64,000 nt of DNA. It comes from Grimontia sedimenti (GTDB taxonomy: Bacteria; Pseudomonadota; Gammaproteobacteria; Enterobacterales; Vibrionaceae). Made by a program: the position numbers and the translations under genes. Below the pieces are notes generated by a model. It was given only the letters and a program-made list of their open reading frames with translations. It was not told the DNA's origin and searched no databases. Positions 55,432 through 64,000 of this stretch are shown here, piece by piece. The first letter of the stretch is position 1, and every line of letters begins with the position of its first letter. The stretch spans positions 124,001 to 188,000 of the forward strand of contig NZ_JAALDL010000006.1 of NCBI RefSeq assembly GCF_011045095.1. The letters are read 5' to 3'.

Positions 55432-56646
55432 ATGACAGGCGGACAAATTGGTAACGTAGATCTGGTTAAACAGCTAAACGGTGCCGCCGTTTATCGACTC
55501 ATCGACCAACAAGGGCCGATTTCTCGAATCCAAATTGCTGATGTAAGCAGCCTTGCACCAGCCAGTGTTACCAAAATCACCCGCCAGTTACTGGAGCGCG
55601 GCTTAATCAAAGAAGTCGCGCAACAGGCTTCCACCGGTGGCCGACGAGCCATATCGCTGACCACCGAATGTGCACCTTTTCACTCGTTGGCCGTCCGCCT
55701 TGGACGTGATCGCATCGAACTGACCTTATTCGACCTCGCTGGTAATCCGCTGGCAGAGCATGACGAACCATTTCACTACCCTAATCAGGACACACTGATT
55801 GAGGGGCTGATCTACAAGCTTCATACCTTCCTTGCATCAAACCAAGACGTCGTCAGAGAGCTGATTGCGGTGGCCATTTCCTTGCCAGGTCTTGTCGATG
55901 CTGAAGCGGGTATCGTTGAATACATGCCACATATTACGATTGATAAACTACCGCTTAGTGACTTAATTCGTGATGAGTTTGGCGTGCAGTGTTTCATTGG
56001 AAATGACACACGTGGTCAGGCATTGGCAGAACATTATTTCGGGGTGAGTAAAAATTACTACGACACCCTGCTGGTAAGTGTTCATAACGGCGCAGGTGCC
56101 GGTATTATCGTTAACGGTCAGGTGTTTCTGGGCTATAACCGTAACGTAGGCGAGATTGGCCACATCCAAATTGATCCACTCGGCAAGAAATGCCAGTGCG
56201 GCAACTTTGGCTGTTTGGAAACTGTTGCCTCCAACCCTGCGATCATTGAACATGCTCAACAGTTGTTGGCCCAAGGCCACGACAGCATGTTACAAGGAAA
56301 GAAAGATTTGAACGTATCAGACATCTGCCGTGCTGCTGTGGCTGGCGATGAGCTGGCACGTCAGGTTCTGGTGAAAGTGGGTAACCATCTTGGCAAAGCG
56401 ATCGCCATGACCATCAACCTGTTTAACCCCCAACAAGTGGTTATCTCAGGCGAAATCACGGAAGCAAAGAGCGTTGTTTTCCCCGCGATTCAACGCTGTA
56501 TTGAAAACCAATCTCTGCGTACCTTCCATCAGAACCTCCCTATCGTTGCGGCAGGGCTTTCTTCAACGCCAACACTCGGCGCATTCGCTCTGGTTAAGCG
56601 TGCTATGTTGAACGGAGCGTTGCTTCAAAAACTGCTGGAAGACTAG
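55432..56646 (+). CDS. nagC: N-acetylglucosamine repressor NagC (ROK family)
   Basis: Represses nag genes until GlcNAc-6-P binds. 404 residues: N-terminal winged helix (about 10-80, ISRIQIADVSSLAPASVTKI), ROK sugar-kinase-like domain, and the zinc motif CQCGNFGCLE near residue 263. Only seven bases follow the nagA stop; AGGAAAC is the ribosome binding site. Likely regulator of the operators found upstream of nagB. Confidence 0.95.
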   Translation: MTGGQIGNVDLVKQLNGAAVYRLIDQQGPISRIQIADVSSLAPASVTKITRQLLERGLIKEVAQQASTGGRRAISLTTECAPFHSLAVRLGRDRIELTLFDLAGNPLAEHDEPFHYPNQDTLIEGLIYKLHTFLASNQDVVRELIAVAISLPGLVDAEAGIVEYMPHITIDKLPLSDLIRDEFGVQCFIGNDTRGQALAEHYFGVSKNYYDTLLVSVHNGAGAGIIVNGQVFLGYNRNVGEIGHIQIDPLGKKCQCGNFGCLETVASNPAIIEHAQQLLAQGHDSMLQGKKDLNVSDICRAAVAGDELARQVLVKVGNHLGKAIAMTINLFNPQQVVISGEITEAKSVVFPAIQRCIENQSLRTFHQNLPIVAAGLSSTPTLGAFALVKRAMLNGALLQKLLED

Positions 56647-56693
56647 AAACTCATACTGATGCTGAATTAAGCGCATAGTTTGCAAAATGTTAC

Positions 56694-56730
56694 AAAGGCA
56701 ATGCTGGTGACCAGCGTTGCCTTTGTTTTA
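56694..56730 (+). terminator. Terminator of nagBAC
   Basis: AAAGGCAATGCTGG / CCAGCGTTGCCTTT stem, 14 pairs with one wobble and a three-base loop, then GTTTT. Confidence 0.8.
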
Positions 56731-56812
56731 TCATTGCAACCAACTTTTCAGAGTTGATACTCAGCATTTCCGTTTTCAGCTCTCACCTTCTTTCTAGGAC
56801 GTTTACAGGTTT

Positions 56813-58384
56813 ATGGATTTAGTCATTATTGCTGTCGCATTCATCAGCGGCTTTCTTATGCTCCGCTGTCAAATGCCACCTCTTGTTGGCTTTCTGATCG
56901 CTGGCTTTGTCTTGCATGCAGCGGGTTACACAAGTACACCGTTGATTCAAACCCTGGCAGATCTTGGTGTCACCCTATTGCTGTTTACGATCGGCTTGAA
57001 GCTTGATGTCAAATCCCTACTGAACAAAGAAGTCTGGCTCGGAGCAACGCTCCATAACATGGCAACCACTGCCCTCTTTACTCTGTGCTTGGTGGCCTTA
57101 AAAGGCATCGGCATGTCGACATTTGCCAGTCTGAATCTCAATGATCTTGCTCTGATTGCTTTCGCTCTTTCCTTTTCCAGCACCGTTTTTGCCATTAAAG
57201 CCCTTCAAGAAAAAGGTGAGATGAACGCAACCTACGGCACACTCGCTATTGGTATCCTCATCATGCAGGATATTTTTGCAGTGATTTTCCTTACCATAGC
57301 TTCAGGCAAAGTACCGGGTGTTGAAGCACTGTTGTTGTTTGCTTTGCCTCTCGCCCGCCCTTTGCTGTTTAAACTGCTCGACAGGGCGGGCCATGGCGAA
57401 GTGCTGGTGCTTTACGCCGTGTTCCTAGCGTTGGTCGCTGGCGCTGGCTTATTCGATGCAGTTGGTATGAAGCCAGACCTAGGTGCCCTTATTCTGGGGA
57501 TGTTAATGGCAGGTCACACCCGCGCGTCGGAAATGGCAAAATCCTTATTCAACCTAAAAGAACTCTTTTTAGTTTGTTTCTTCCTAAACATTGGCCTGTC
57601 AGAACAACCAACACTTCAAGGCTTTTTCATCGCAGTAATACTTCTCTTCCTTCTGCCGCTTAAAGGCCTTTTGTATTACTTTATTTTCAGCGGGTTTAAA
57701 TTCCGCGTGCGCACATCACTCTTCGCTACTCTGACTTTGTTTAACTACAGTGAGTTTGGTTTGATCGTTGGCGGTATCGCCTACCAGATGGGCATCATGC
57801 CTGGCAGCGTGTTAGTGGCGATTGCCATTGCTGTTTCTTTGTCTTTCGTTTTGGCTGCGCCTCTCAACACCTTCAGCCATAGAATTTACGCCTATGCGTC
57901 TGACAAGCTTCACGACCCCAACCCCAATAAGCTGCACCACAACGACCAACTTATCAGCTTGGGTAACGCTCGAGTCGTTATCCTTGGAATGGGACGTATC
58001 GGCACTGGTGCTTACGACGAACTGTCGGATGATTACCCACAAGCCGTGCTTGGTATCGAAGCACGTGAGGATTCCGTTGAACGCCACCGCAGTGAAGGGC
58101 GGGACGTCATTCTGGGAGATGCAACGGACCCCGATTTCTGGTCTCGGGTAACGTCTTCTAAACAAATTGAATTGATCTTATTGGCAATGCCAAACAGTCA
58201 TGCCAACACCATTGCTATGGAGCAAATCAACCAGCTCAACTTTAAAGGCAGAGTAGCAGCTATCGCACGTTACGCTGACGAACTGGAACAACTCAAAGCG
58301 CTTGGTGTTAATGAGGCCTATAACATATACCGAGAAGCAGGTTCCGGCTTCGCTCGACATGTGAAAGAGCATATGCCTCACTAG
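56813..58384 (+). CDS. CPA2-family monovalent cation/proton antiporter with TrkA-N domain
   Basis: Inner-membrane protein of 523 residues. About 12 membrane spans (residues 1-370) of the KefB/RosB type: PPLVGFLIAGFVLHAAG, GVTLLLFTIGLKLD and FNYSEFGLIVGGIAYQ. A cytosolic NAD-binding TrkA-N domain follows from about 385, with GMGRIGTGAYD. It resembles KefB/C but is shorter and has no adjacent quinone reductase-like ancillary gene (kefF or kefG), so glutathione gating is doubtful. K+ or Na+ efflux is the likely role. It occupies the place of nagD in the E. coli order. Confidence 0.87.
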   Translation: MDLVIIAVAFISGFLMLRCQMPPLVGFLIAGFVLHAAGYTSTPLIQTLADLGVTLLLFTIGLKLDVKSLLNKEVWLGATLHNMATTALFTLCLVALKGIGMSTFASLNLNDLALIAFALSFSSTVFAIKALQEKGEMNATYGTLAIGILIMQDIFAVIFLTIASGKVPGVEALLLFALPLARPLLFKLLDRAGHGEVLVLYAVFLALVAGAGLFDAVGMKPDLGALILGMLMAGHTRASEMAKSLFNLKELFLVCFFLNIGLSEQPTLQGFFIAVILLFLLPLKGLLYYFIFSGFKFRVRTSLFATLTLFNYSEFGLIVGGIAYQMGIMPGSVLVAIAIAVSLSFVLAAPLNTFSHRIYAYASDKLHDPNPNKLHHNDQLISLGNARVVILGMGRIGTGAYDELSDDYPQAVLGIEAREDSVERHRSEGRDVILGDATDPDFWSRVTSSKQIELILLAMPNSHANTIAMEQINQLNFKGRVAAIARYADELEQLKALGVNEAYNIYREAGSGFARHVKEHMPH

Positions 58385-58412
58385 GCTAACTTTGTCCCCC
58401 TAACCTTTTGAA

Positions 58413-58446
58413 AGCGCCATTTCATACTTGAAATTGGCGTTTTTTT
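58413..58446 (+). terminator. Terminator of the CPA2 antiporter gene
   Basis: AGCGCCATTTC / GAAATTGGCGT stem with one bulge and seven T residues. Confidence 0.8.
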
Positions 58447-58630
58447 AATCACCACCTAACCACCATTCACCTAAATACCGCATTTGATAAATTATTTCTA
58501 ATCACACACTAAGTTTGATATTTTTTTTCTCGCTGTTGCTTGCTTTTTTTATCCAAGTTGGCAAATTGAACACAACACAAAATAAAACGCGCCTTTGAAA
58601 GGCGGCAGCAGGAAGTTTAGAGAGGGATTT

Positions 58631-60304
58631 ATGTGTTCTGTATTTGGCATTCTGGATATTAAGTCAGATGCAACCGCACTCCGAGAAAGTGCGTTGGAAA
58701 TGTCGAAAAAACTACGACACCGTGGCCCAGACTGGTCAGGTATTTATTCATCTGAGCGAGCTATTCTAGCGCACGAGCGTCTGGCCATTGTTGGCCTGAA
58801 CTCCGGCGCCCAACCTCTCTATAGCCCAGATGGCAAAGTAGTATTGGCGGTAAACGGCGAAATCTACAACCACAAAGAAATTCGTGCACGTTACGAAGGC
58901 AAGTACGATTTTCAAACTGATTCAGACTGTGAAGTGATTCTGGCTCTTTATCAGGACAAAGGCGCTGATCTTCTCGAAGAATTAAACGGCATTTTTGCTT
59001 TTGCACTTTACGATGAAGAAAAAGACGAATATCTGATCGGCCGCGACCATATCGGTATTATCCCTCTGTATCAGGGCTATGATGAGCACGGCAACTACTA
59101 TGTCTCTTCTGAAATGAAAGCGCTGGTTCCAGTATGTAAAACCATCAGCGAATTCCCTCCAGGTTGCAGCTACGGTTCTAAAGATGCTGAGCCTGTTCGT
59201 TACTATGTTCGTGATTGGAATGAGTTCGCAGCCGTTGAAAACAACACCTCAAGCAAAGAAGAACTGACAGCAGCGTTGGAAGCCGCAGTTAAGCGTCAGC
59301 TGATGACTGACGTACCCTACGGTGTTCTTCTGTCGGGCGGTTTGGACTCTTCTATCACTTCAGCTGTGGCTAAACGTTTCGCCGCAATGCGTGTTGAAGA
59401 TGATGACCAAAGTGCAGCATGGTGGCCACAGCTTCACTCCTTTGCGATTGGCTTAGAAGGTGCGCCGGATCTAAAAGCTGCTCGTGAAGTGGCAGAGAAA
59501 ATTGGTACTGTTCACCACGAAATGACCTACACCATTCAGGAAGGTCTTGATGCTATTCGTGATGTTATCTATCACATTGAAACTTACGACGTAACAACTA
59601 TCCGTGCATCCACGCCGATGTACCTGATGGGTCGTAAAATCAAAGCCATGGGCATCAAAATGGTACTGTCCGGTGAAGGTGCAGATGAAATCTTCGGTGG
59701 CTACCTCTACTTCCACAAAGCACCAAACGCCCAAGAGTTCCATGAGGAGACTGTGCGTAAACTGCTAGCTCTGAATATGTTTGACTGTGCCCGCGCGAAC
59801 AAATCACTGGCGGCATGGGGTGTGGAAGGTCGTGTTCCTTTCCTAGATAAAGAGTTTATCGATGTTGCTATGCGCCTGAACCCGAAAGACAAGATGTGCG
59901 GCAACGGCAAGATGGAAAAGCACATCCTGCGTGAGTGTTTTGAGCACTACCTGCCAGATTCAATTGCATGGCGCCAGAAAGAGCAGTTCTCAGATGGTGT
60001 TGGCTACGGCTGGATTGATACCCTACGTGCCGTTGCAGAAGAGAAAGTCACTGACCAGCAAATAGAATCAGCCAGCTTTCGCTTCCCATACAATACGCCA
60101 CAAACTAAAGAAGCTTACGTTTACCGTGAGATCTTTGAAGAGTTGTTCCCACTGCCATCAGCAGCAGAATGTGTTCCAGGCGGCCCATCAATCGCCTGTT
60201 CAAGCGCCAAGGCGATTGAGTGGGATGAGAGCTTCAAAAACAGTGCAGACCCTTCAGGCCGAGCTGTAGCCGCGGTTCATAACGAGGCTTACAACAAAGC
60301 ATAA
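58631..60304 (+). CDS. asnB: Asparagine synthetase B (glutamine-hydrolysing)
   Basis: Makes asparagine from aspartate, ATP and glutamine. 557 residues from the ATG at 58631, required because C2 (MCSVFGILD) is the glutaminase nucleophile after Met removal; GAGAGGG lies upstream. Residues 1-200 form the glutaminase domain (RHRGPDWSGI, LAVNGEIYNH). The synthetase domain has the PP-loop LSGGLDSS and SGEGADEIFGGY. A possible promoter TTGGCA-17-AATAAA ends about 40 bases upstream of the ATG. Confidence 0.97.
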   Translation: MCSVFGILDIKSDATALRESALEMSKKLRHRGPDWSGIYSSERAILAHERLAIVGLNSGAQPLYSPDGKVVLAVNGEIYNHKEIRARYEGKYDFQTDSDCEVILALYQDKGADLLEELNGIFAFALYDEEKDEYLIGRDHIGIIPLYQGYDEHGNYYVSSEMKALVPVCKTISEFPPGCSYGSKDAEPVRYYVRDWNEFAAVENNTSSKEELTAALEAAVKRQLMTDVPYGVLLSGGLDSSITSAVAKRFAAMRVEDDDQSAAWWPQLHSFAIGLEGAPDLKAAREVAEKIGTVHHEMTYTIQEGLDAIRDVIYHIETYDVTTIRASTPMYLMGRKIKAMGIKMVLSGEGADEIFGGYLYFHKAPNAQEFHEETVRKLLALNMFDCARANKSLAAWGVEGRVPFLDKEFIDVAMRLNPKDKMCGNGKMEKHILRECFEHYLPDSIAWRQKEQFSDGVGYGWIDTLRAVAEEKVTDQQIESASFRFPYNTPQTKEAYVYREIFEELFPLPSAAECVPGGPSIACSSAKAIEWDESFKNSADPSGRAVAAVHNEAYNKA

Positions 60305-60326
60305 GCTTCAGCACTTAAACCGCTAT

Positions 60327-60358
60327 AAAAAAATCCGCCCATGTGGCGGATTTTTCTT
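60327..60358 (+). terminator. Terminator of asnB
   Basis: AAAAAATCCGCC / GGCGGATTTTTC stem with T residues after it; A residues before it allow use on minus as well. Confidence 0.9.
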
Positions 60359-60383
60359 TATGAAATAGGCAATCACAACTTAG

Positions 60384-60481
60384 TTGGTACTTAGACAAGG
60401 CGATAAAATGATTTCTGCTCGGGAGCTTAGTCCGCTAAGTGACCGAGAGAAATCATGAAATCAACGCCGCATAAGTGCCAA
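60384..60481. repeat. 98 bp imperfect palindrome between asnB and gsk
   Basis: Nested arms: TTGGTACTTA / TAAGTGCCAA at the ends, then GGCG / CGCC, ATGATTTCTGCTCGG / CCGAGAGAAATCAT, and CTTAG / CTAAG around a TCCG tip. Almost the whole segment folds into one hairpin. It has no T run, so it is no ordinary terminator for gsk, whose stop is 13 bases away. It looks like a REP- or MITE-type non-coding repeat; other copies cannot be checked here. Confidence 0.65.
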
Positions 60482-60494
60482 ATAAGGCAGTGAT

Positions 60495-61799
60495 TTAGCG
60501 TTCCCAGTAGGCCTCTTCGAGCGAATCCTCTTTCTCTGGCAGGCCACGAGACAAACGTGGCGAATGCTGCGCCAGCACTTCATAGCTTACGCGGTTCGCA
60601 TATTTACATACCTGAGAGAACGAGCTGTAGGTCAGGAATGAATGGGCGTGCTTGCTGGAGTTTGGCACGTTATCACGGTGATAGCGGTTTGCTGACATAT
60701 CGTGAAGCACCGCTGACAGCGCACCATCACCCGCACCATTGGTGTTTTTGATACGCTCTGGCCCCCCCATGTAAGGCGCAATGTGTGAGTAAACCTTAAA
60801 TGGGTTCTCACAGTCCGATTTTTTCATTGGGCGGCTGAATTCGTAGCGGTTGAATTCGGCAATTGAACCAGGCAGTAATGGCAAACTGGTTTCACGCTTG
60901 GCTTCTTCTTCCGTGTAACCAGCCATGTAAAGTCCCACAGGACCAGCTGTACACAGCACCATGTCTACCCATTCAAGGGCTTTGTCTGCCGCCAACAAAG
61001 GATCAGATTCGCCCGTCAGCGCTTCCGCTTCTTCTTCGTTCATTGCAACAACAGAAACATGTTCTGACAAGAAGTCACGCCACCATTGCGGATTGTTTTG
61101 AATCACGTACTTGGTACCCATAGTCATTACCACAGGTACGTCGTGTTTCTTCGCGTATTCGATCGCTTTCATGGTTGCTTCCGGCATCGGGTCGCCCTCT
61201 TTACAGCGAACCAGATAAGCGGTCAGTACCAATGCAGATGCATTTTTGAAGATATGCTCTGGAATAGAATCAGCGTGAAGTTGATTCATCAAGCCTTCAC
61301 TGATCGCAAAGGTACGTTCACCTTCTTCACTGATCAGAGTGTAACAACGACCGATTGGTCCTTGAACTGCCTGCAAGTAGTTAAGGTCCATGCGGCTTGA
61401 AGTGTTACAAAGATAGCGATATGCATAGCTGCCGATGGTGATGTCTTGGCTCATGACACCTAGCAGAATAGATTTGTCGTCGGCAAGCGTTGAGTAGTTG
61501 TGCAACGTGTTACCAATAGTACCGCCTGCAAACTCGTGACTAACCATGTTGTTATCTTTTAGCTCTTGATACAGCGCTTCTGCGCGCTTGTCATCAATCA
61601 CCAAAGAATGCCCTTTACTCAACTCATATTTCGCAACGAAATCGTCGGCTACTTTCGCTTCAATATCCACCAGCGTCTGGTCGATACCGATAACATGTGG
61701 ACGTTTCAGCTTGCGCTGCTCGCTCGATTGCACCAAAAGTGGATCGCGTGCATGGACAGGAAAGTAATGCTTAGACTTGCGTTGGCCCGGGAATTTCAT
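60495..61799 (-). CDS. gsk: Inosine-guanosine kinase
   Basis: Phosphorylates inosine and guanosine for purine salvage. 434 residues, PfkB/ribokinase fold: HVIGIDQTLVDIEA at the N-terminus, FAGGTIGNTLHNYS, and the anion-hole/catalytic motif NTNGAGDGALSAVLHD near residue 360. It follows htpG-adk-hemH in the E. coli order, with the esterase gene aes missing. No strong terminator is seen apart from the palindrome downstream. Confidence 0.95.
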   Translation of the reverse strand: MKFPGQRKSKHYFPVHARDPLLVQSSEQRKLKRPHVIGIDQTLVDIEAKVADDFVAKYELSKGHSLVIDDKRAEALYQELKDNNMVSHEFAGGTIGNTLHNYSTLADDKSILLGVMSQDITIGSYAYRYLCNTSSRMDLNYLQAVQGPIGRCYTLISEEGERTFAISEGLMNQLHADSIPEHIFKNASALVLTAYLVRCKEGDPMPEATMKAIEYAKKHDVPVVMTMGTKYVIQNNPQWWRDFLSEHVSVVAMNEEEAEALTGESDPLLAADKALEWVDMVLCTAGPVGLYMAGYTEEEAKRETSLPLLPGSIAEFNRYEFSRPMKKSDCENPFKVYSHIAPYMGGPERIKNTNGAGDGALSAVLHDMSANRYHRDNVPNSSKHAHSFLTYSSFSQVCKYANRVSYEVLAQHSPRLSRGLPEKEDSLEEAYWER

Positions 61800-61870
61800 G
61801 ATTCAATGCGTCGTTGTTGTGGCGAAAGTGCGAATTCTATCACACAAATTTCAACGAGGAATCTTTCGGG

Positions 61871-61908
61871 CAAAAATATGCCTGGGTGAAAAATCAACCC
61901 AGGCATAA
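61871..61908 (-). terminator. Terminator of hemH
   Basis: On minus, ATGCCTGGGT / ACCCAGGCAT, ten pairs with a nine-base loop, then ATTTTTG. Separates hemH from gsk. Confidence 0.8.
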
Positions 61909-61928
61909 ATAAAAATGAAAAGAAGGCG

Positions 61929-62900
61929 TTACCAACCTTTGGTATTTCTCTCCACTAACAACTTCATCATGTCGATATGTGCAGGAGAATCATTGAGGCA
62001 AGGGATGTATCTGAACGTCTCGCCGCCCGCTTCAATAAAGCTCTCATGGCACTGCTCAGAAATCTCTTCCAAAGTCTCCAAACAATCCGCAGAGAATGCT
62101 GGCGTGATCACATCCAGACGCTTCACCCCTTCACTTGGCAATCTTTCTAGCGTTTTGTCGGTATAGGGCTGTAGCCACTCTTCTCGACCAAAACGCGACT
62201 GGAAAGTCGTTTTGAGCGGTACGTCGCTGGACAATCTTGCCACCAGTTTTTCTGTTGTCCCTAAACAGTGCGTTTTGTATGGGTCACCGTTATCTGCGTA
62301 GCGTTTAGGAATACCGTGATAAGAGCAAAGCAGCATGTCAGGTTTACCATGCTCTGCCCAGTGCGCTTCAACCGATTGCGCCAGCGCTTCGATATAGCTG
62401 TCTTCACTATAGTAGTGGTTCACAAAACGGAACTCCGGCAATTCGGGCATTTGCTTAAGTGATTTCGCAATTTTATCGAAAACAGCCGCCGTCGTGGTGC
62501 GCGAGTACTGTGGATAAAGCGGCAGCACGAGAATTTTATCACAACCTCTGGCTTTTAATGCTTCAACACCTGTCAGAATGCTTGGGTTGCCATAGGTCAT
62601 ACCCAGTTCCACAGGCAGTCCAGTTTCACGCTCCAACGCCGCTTTTTGACGCTTGGAATAGACCATCAGCGGTGAACCCTCTTCCATCCAGACGGTTTGA
62701 TAGAGTTTTGCTACCTTGGGAGAACGCACAGGCAAGATAATCCCGTGCAATAGCGGACACCACAGCCAACGTGTCATATCGACGACACGCTGATCATGAA
62801 GGAATTCGCTGAGAAAGGCTTTTACTGCTTGTGCGGTCGGTGCTTCCGGTGTGCCGAGGTTAGCCAGCAACACTCCTACTTTGTTGTTTTTGTTTTCCAT
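61929..62900 (-). CDS. hemH: Ferrochelatase
   Basis: Inserts Fe2+ into protoporphyrin IX, the last step of heme synthesis. 323 residues from the ATG at 62900 ([18 protein letters not shown]), which has AGGA five bases upstream; the open frame before it overlaps the adk terminator region and is not conserved. [11 protein letters not shown] and the active-site histidine in [12 protein letters not shown] identify it. Downstream of adk. Confidence 0.96.
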   Translation of the reverse strand: MENKNNKVGVLLANLGTPEAPTAQAVKAFLSEFLHDQRVVDMTRWLWCPLLHGIILPVRSPKVAKLYQTVWMEEGSPLMVYSKRQKAALERETGLPVELGMTYGNPSILTGVEALKARGCDKILVLPLYPQYSRTTTAAVFDKIAKSLKQMPELPEFRFVNHYYSEDSYIEALAQSVEAHWAEHGKPDMLLCSYHGIPKRYADNGDPYKTHCLGTTEKLVARLSSDVPLKTTFQSRFGREEWLQPYTDKTLERLPSEGVKRLDVITPAFSADCLETLEEISEQCHESFIEAGGETFRYIPCLNDSPAHIDMMKLLVERNTKGW

Positions 62901-62966
62901 TTCGTCCTGCAACACAGATTGTTTTACCACGAGGATACCACTACTTTTCTTTGGGAGAAAAAGATC

Positions 62967-63001
62967 AAAAAAGGGCAATCGTATTGATTGCCCTTTTTTT
63001 A
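62967..63001. terminator. Terminator of adk
   Basis: AAAAAAGGGCAATC / GATTGCCCTTTTTTT stem with T runs on both strands, between adk and hemH. Confidence 0.9.
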
Positions 63002-63014
63002 AACACTGGGGTTA

Positions 63015-63674
<660 letters not shown>

Positions 63675-63856
63675 TTACTTTGGAGTTTCGCAAAAACACG
63701 AAACATACACGTATATTGATACCTAAACAACCTCGTGCCCGACGTTTTCAACACAATTGGCGCTGATATCGGCTCAGGTCTCTTGGTTACTTCATTTAAC
63801 ACTCAGTAAGCAAAGAAAGCGTGACACCGCACAAAATCGTTTAGGTATTGAAGTTA

Positions 63857-63880
63857 ATAAGCCCAGCATTCCCGCTGGGC
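63857..63880 (-). terminator. Probable terminator of htpG
   Basis: On minus, AGCCCAGC / GCTGGGCT stem with a six-base loop followed by TATTAA, a short T stretch only. Confidence 0.6.
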
Positions 63881-63917
63881 TCGGTCATATTAATAGCGAT
63901 AATGAATCGTTATTCAA

Positions 63918-64000
63918 TTAGCCTTTAGTCAGAAGTTGGTTCACCGCACTCAGGAACTGAGATGGATCATCCATCGAGCCGCGTTCTGCAAGCATCGCCT
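63918..64000 (-). CDS. htpG: Chaperone HtpG (3' end only)
   Basis: The last 26 codons of a gene running off the right edge: MLAERGSMDDPSQFLSAVNQ then LLTKG and stop. This matches the C-terminal dimerisation tail of bacterial Hsp90 (E. coli ends [20 protein letters not shown]-type). htpG is directly upstream of adk in E. coli, which supports the call. Confidence 0.85.
   Translation of the reverse strand, partial: AMLAERGSMDDPSQFLSAVNQLLTKG

Overview
The window is a 64 kb stretch of core chromosome from a gammaproteobacterium. It is most likely a member of the Vibrionaceae; Enterovibrio, Grimontia and Photobacterium are the nearest guesses, and the genus is inference. Gene content points there: a 132-residue H-NS, DUF2788 next to flavodoxin, EIICB-type nagE beside a lipoprotein chitobiase, a FeoC with few cysteines, a lysine riboswitch in front of an NhaC-type carrier, and ERIC-like repeats with the end sequence common in vibrios. 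Several blocks keep Escherichia coli gene order: fadD-rnd, ycgL/minCDE, yecM/argS, gltA/sdhCDAB-sucABCD, asnB-nagCAB-nagE-glnS-fur-fldA-ybfF-seqA-pgm and htpG-adk-hemH-gsk. I see no prophage, transposase, CRISPR array, rRNA or tRNA.

Layout. 0-5 kb: the 5' part of tdk, a lysine-riboswitch-controlled NhaC-family carrier, hns, a frameshifted MltB-type transglycosylase and ycgL. 5-14 kb: minCDE, then a minus-strand cluster (yoaA, tsaB, a small unknown gene, an alpha/beta hydrolase, frameshifted fadD, rnd) with a 266 bp ERIC-like element in the fadD 3' UTR. 14-20 kb: purU, yecM, argS with a possible leader attenuator, a diguanylate cyclase, DUF924 and HIT proteins. 20-28.6 kb is metal homeostasis: feoABC behind a Fur box, znuA/znuCB behind a perfect Zur palindrome, and between them a large propeller/Y_Y_Y/transmembrane/AraC regulator, a candidate small RNA and a candidate 54-codon gene. 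28.6-40 kb: sucDCBA-sdhBADC divergent from gltA. 40-48.7 kb: Nif3-like, DUF1853, pgm, seqA, ybfF, DUF2788, fldA, DUF4442, fur and glnS. 48.9-56.6 kb: N-acetylglucosamine/chitobiose use (chitobiase, nagE, nagBAC) with NagC-like and CRP-like sites. 56.8-64 kb: a CPA2 antiporter, asnB, gsk, hemH, adk and the 3' end of htpG.

Most of this is ordinary housekeeping DNA. The parts worth a second look lie between genes: the riboswitch with a legible expression platform, the orphan structured RNA and small gene upstream of feoA, the argS leader, a 98 bp palindrome downstream of gsk and the ERIC-like set. Two conserved genes carry the same type of lesion, an A5 run where A6 restores the frame. That suggests either homopolymer sequencing error or real contingency mutations.
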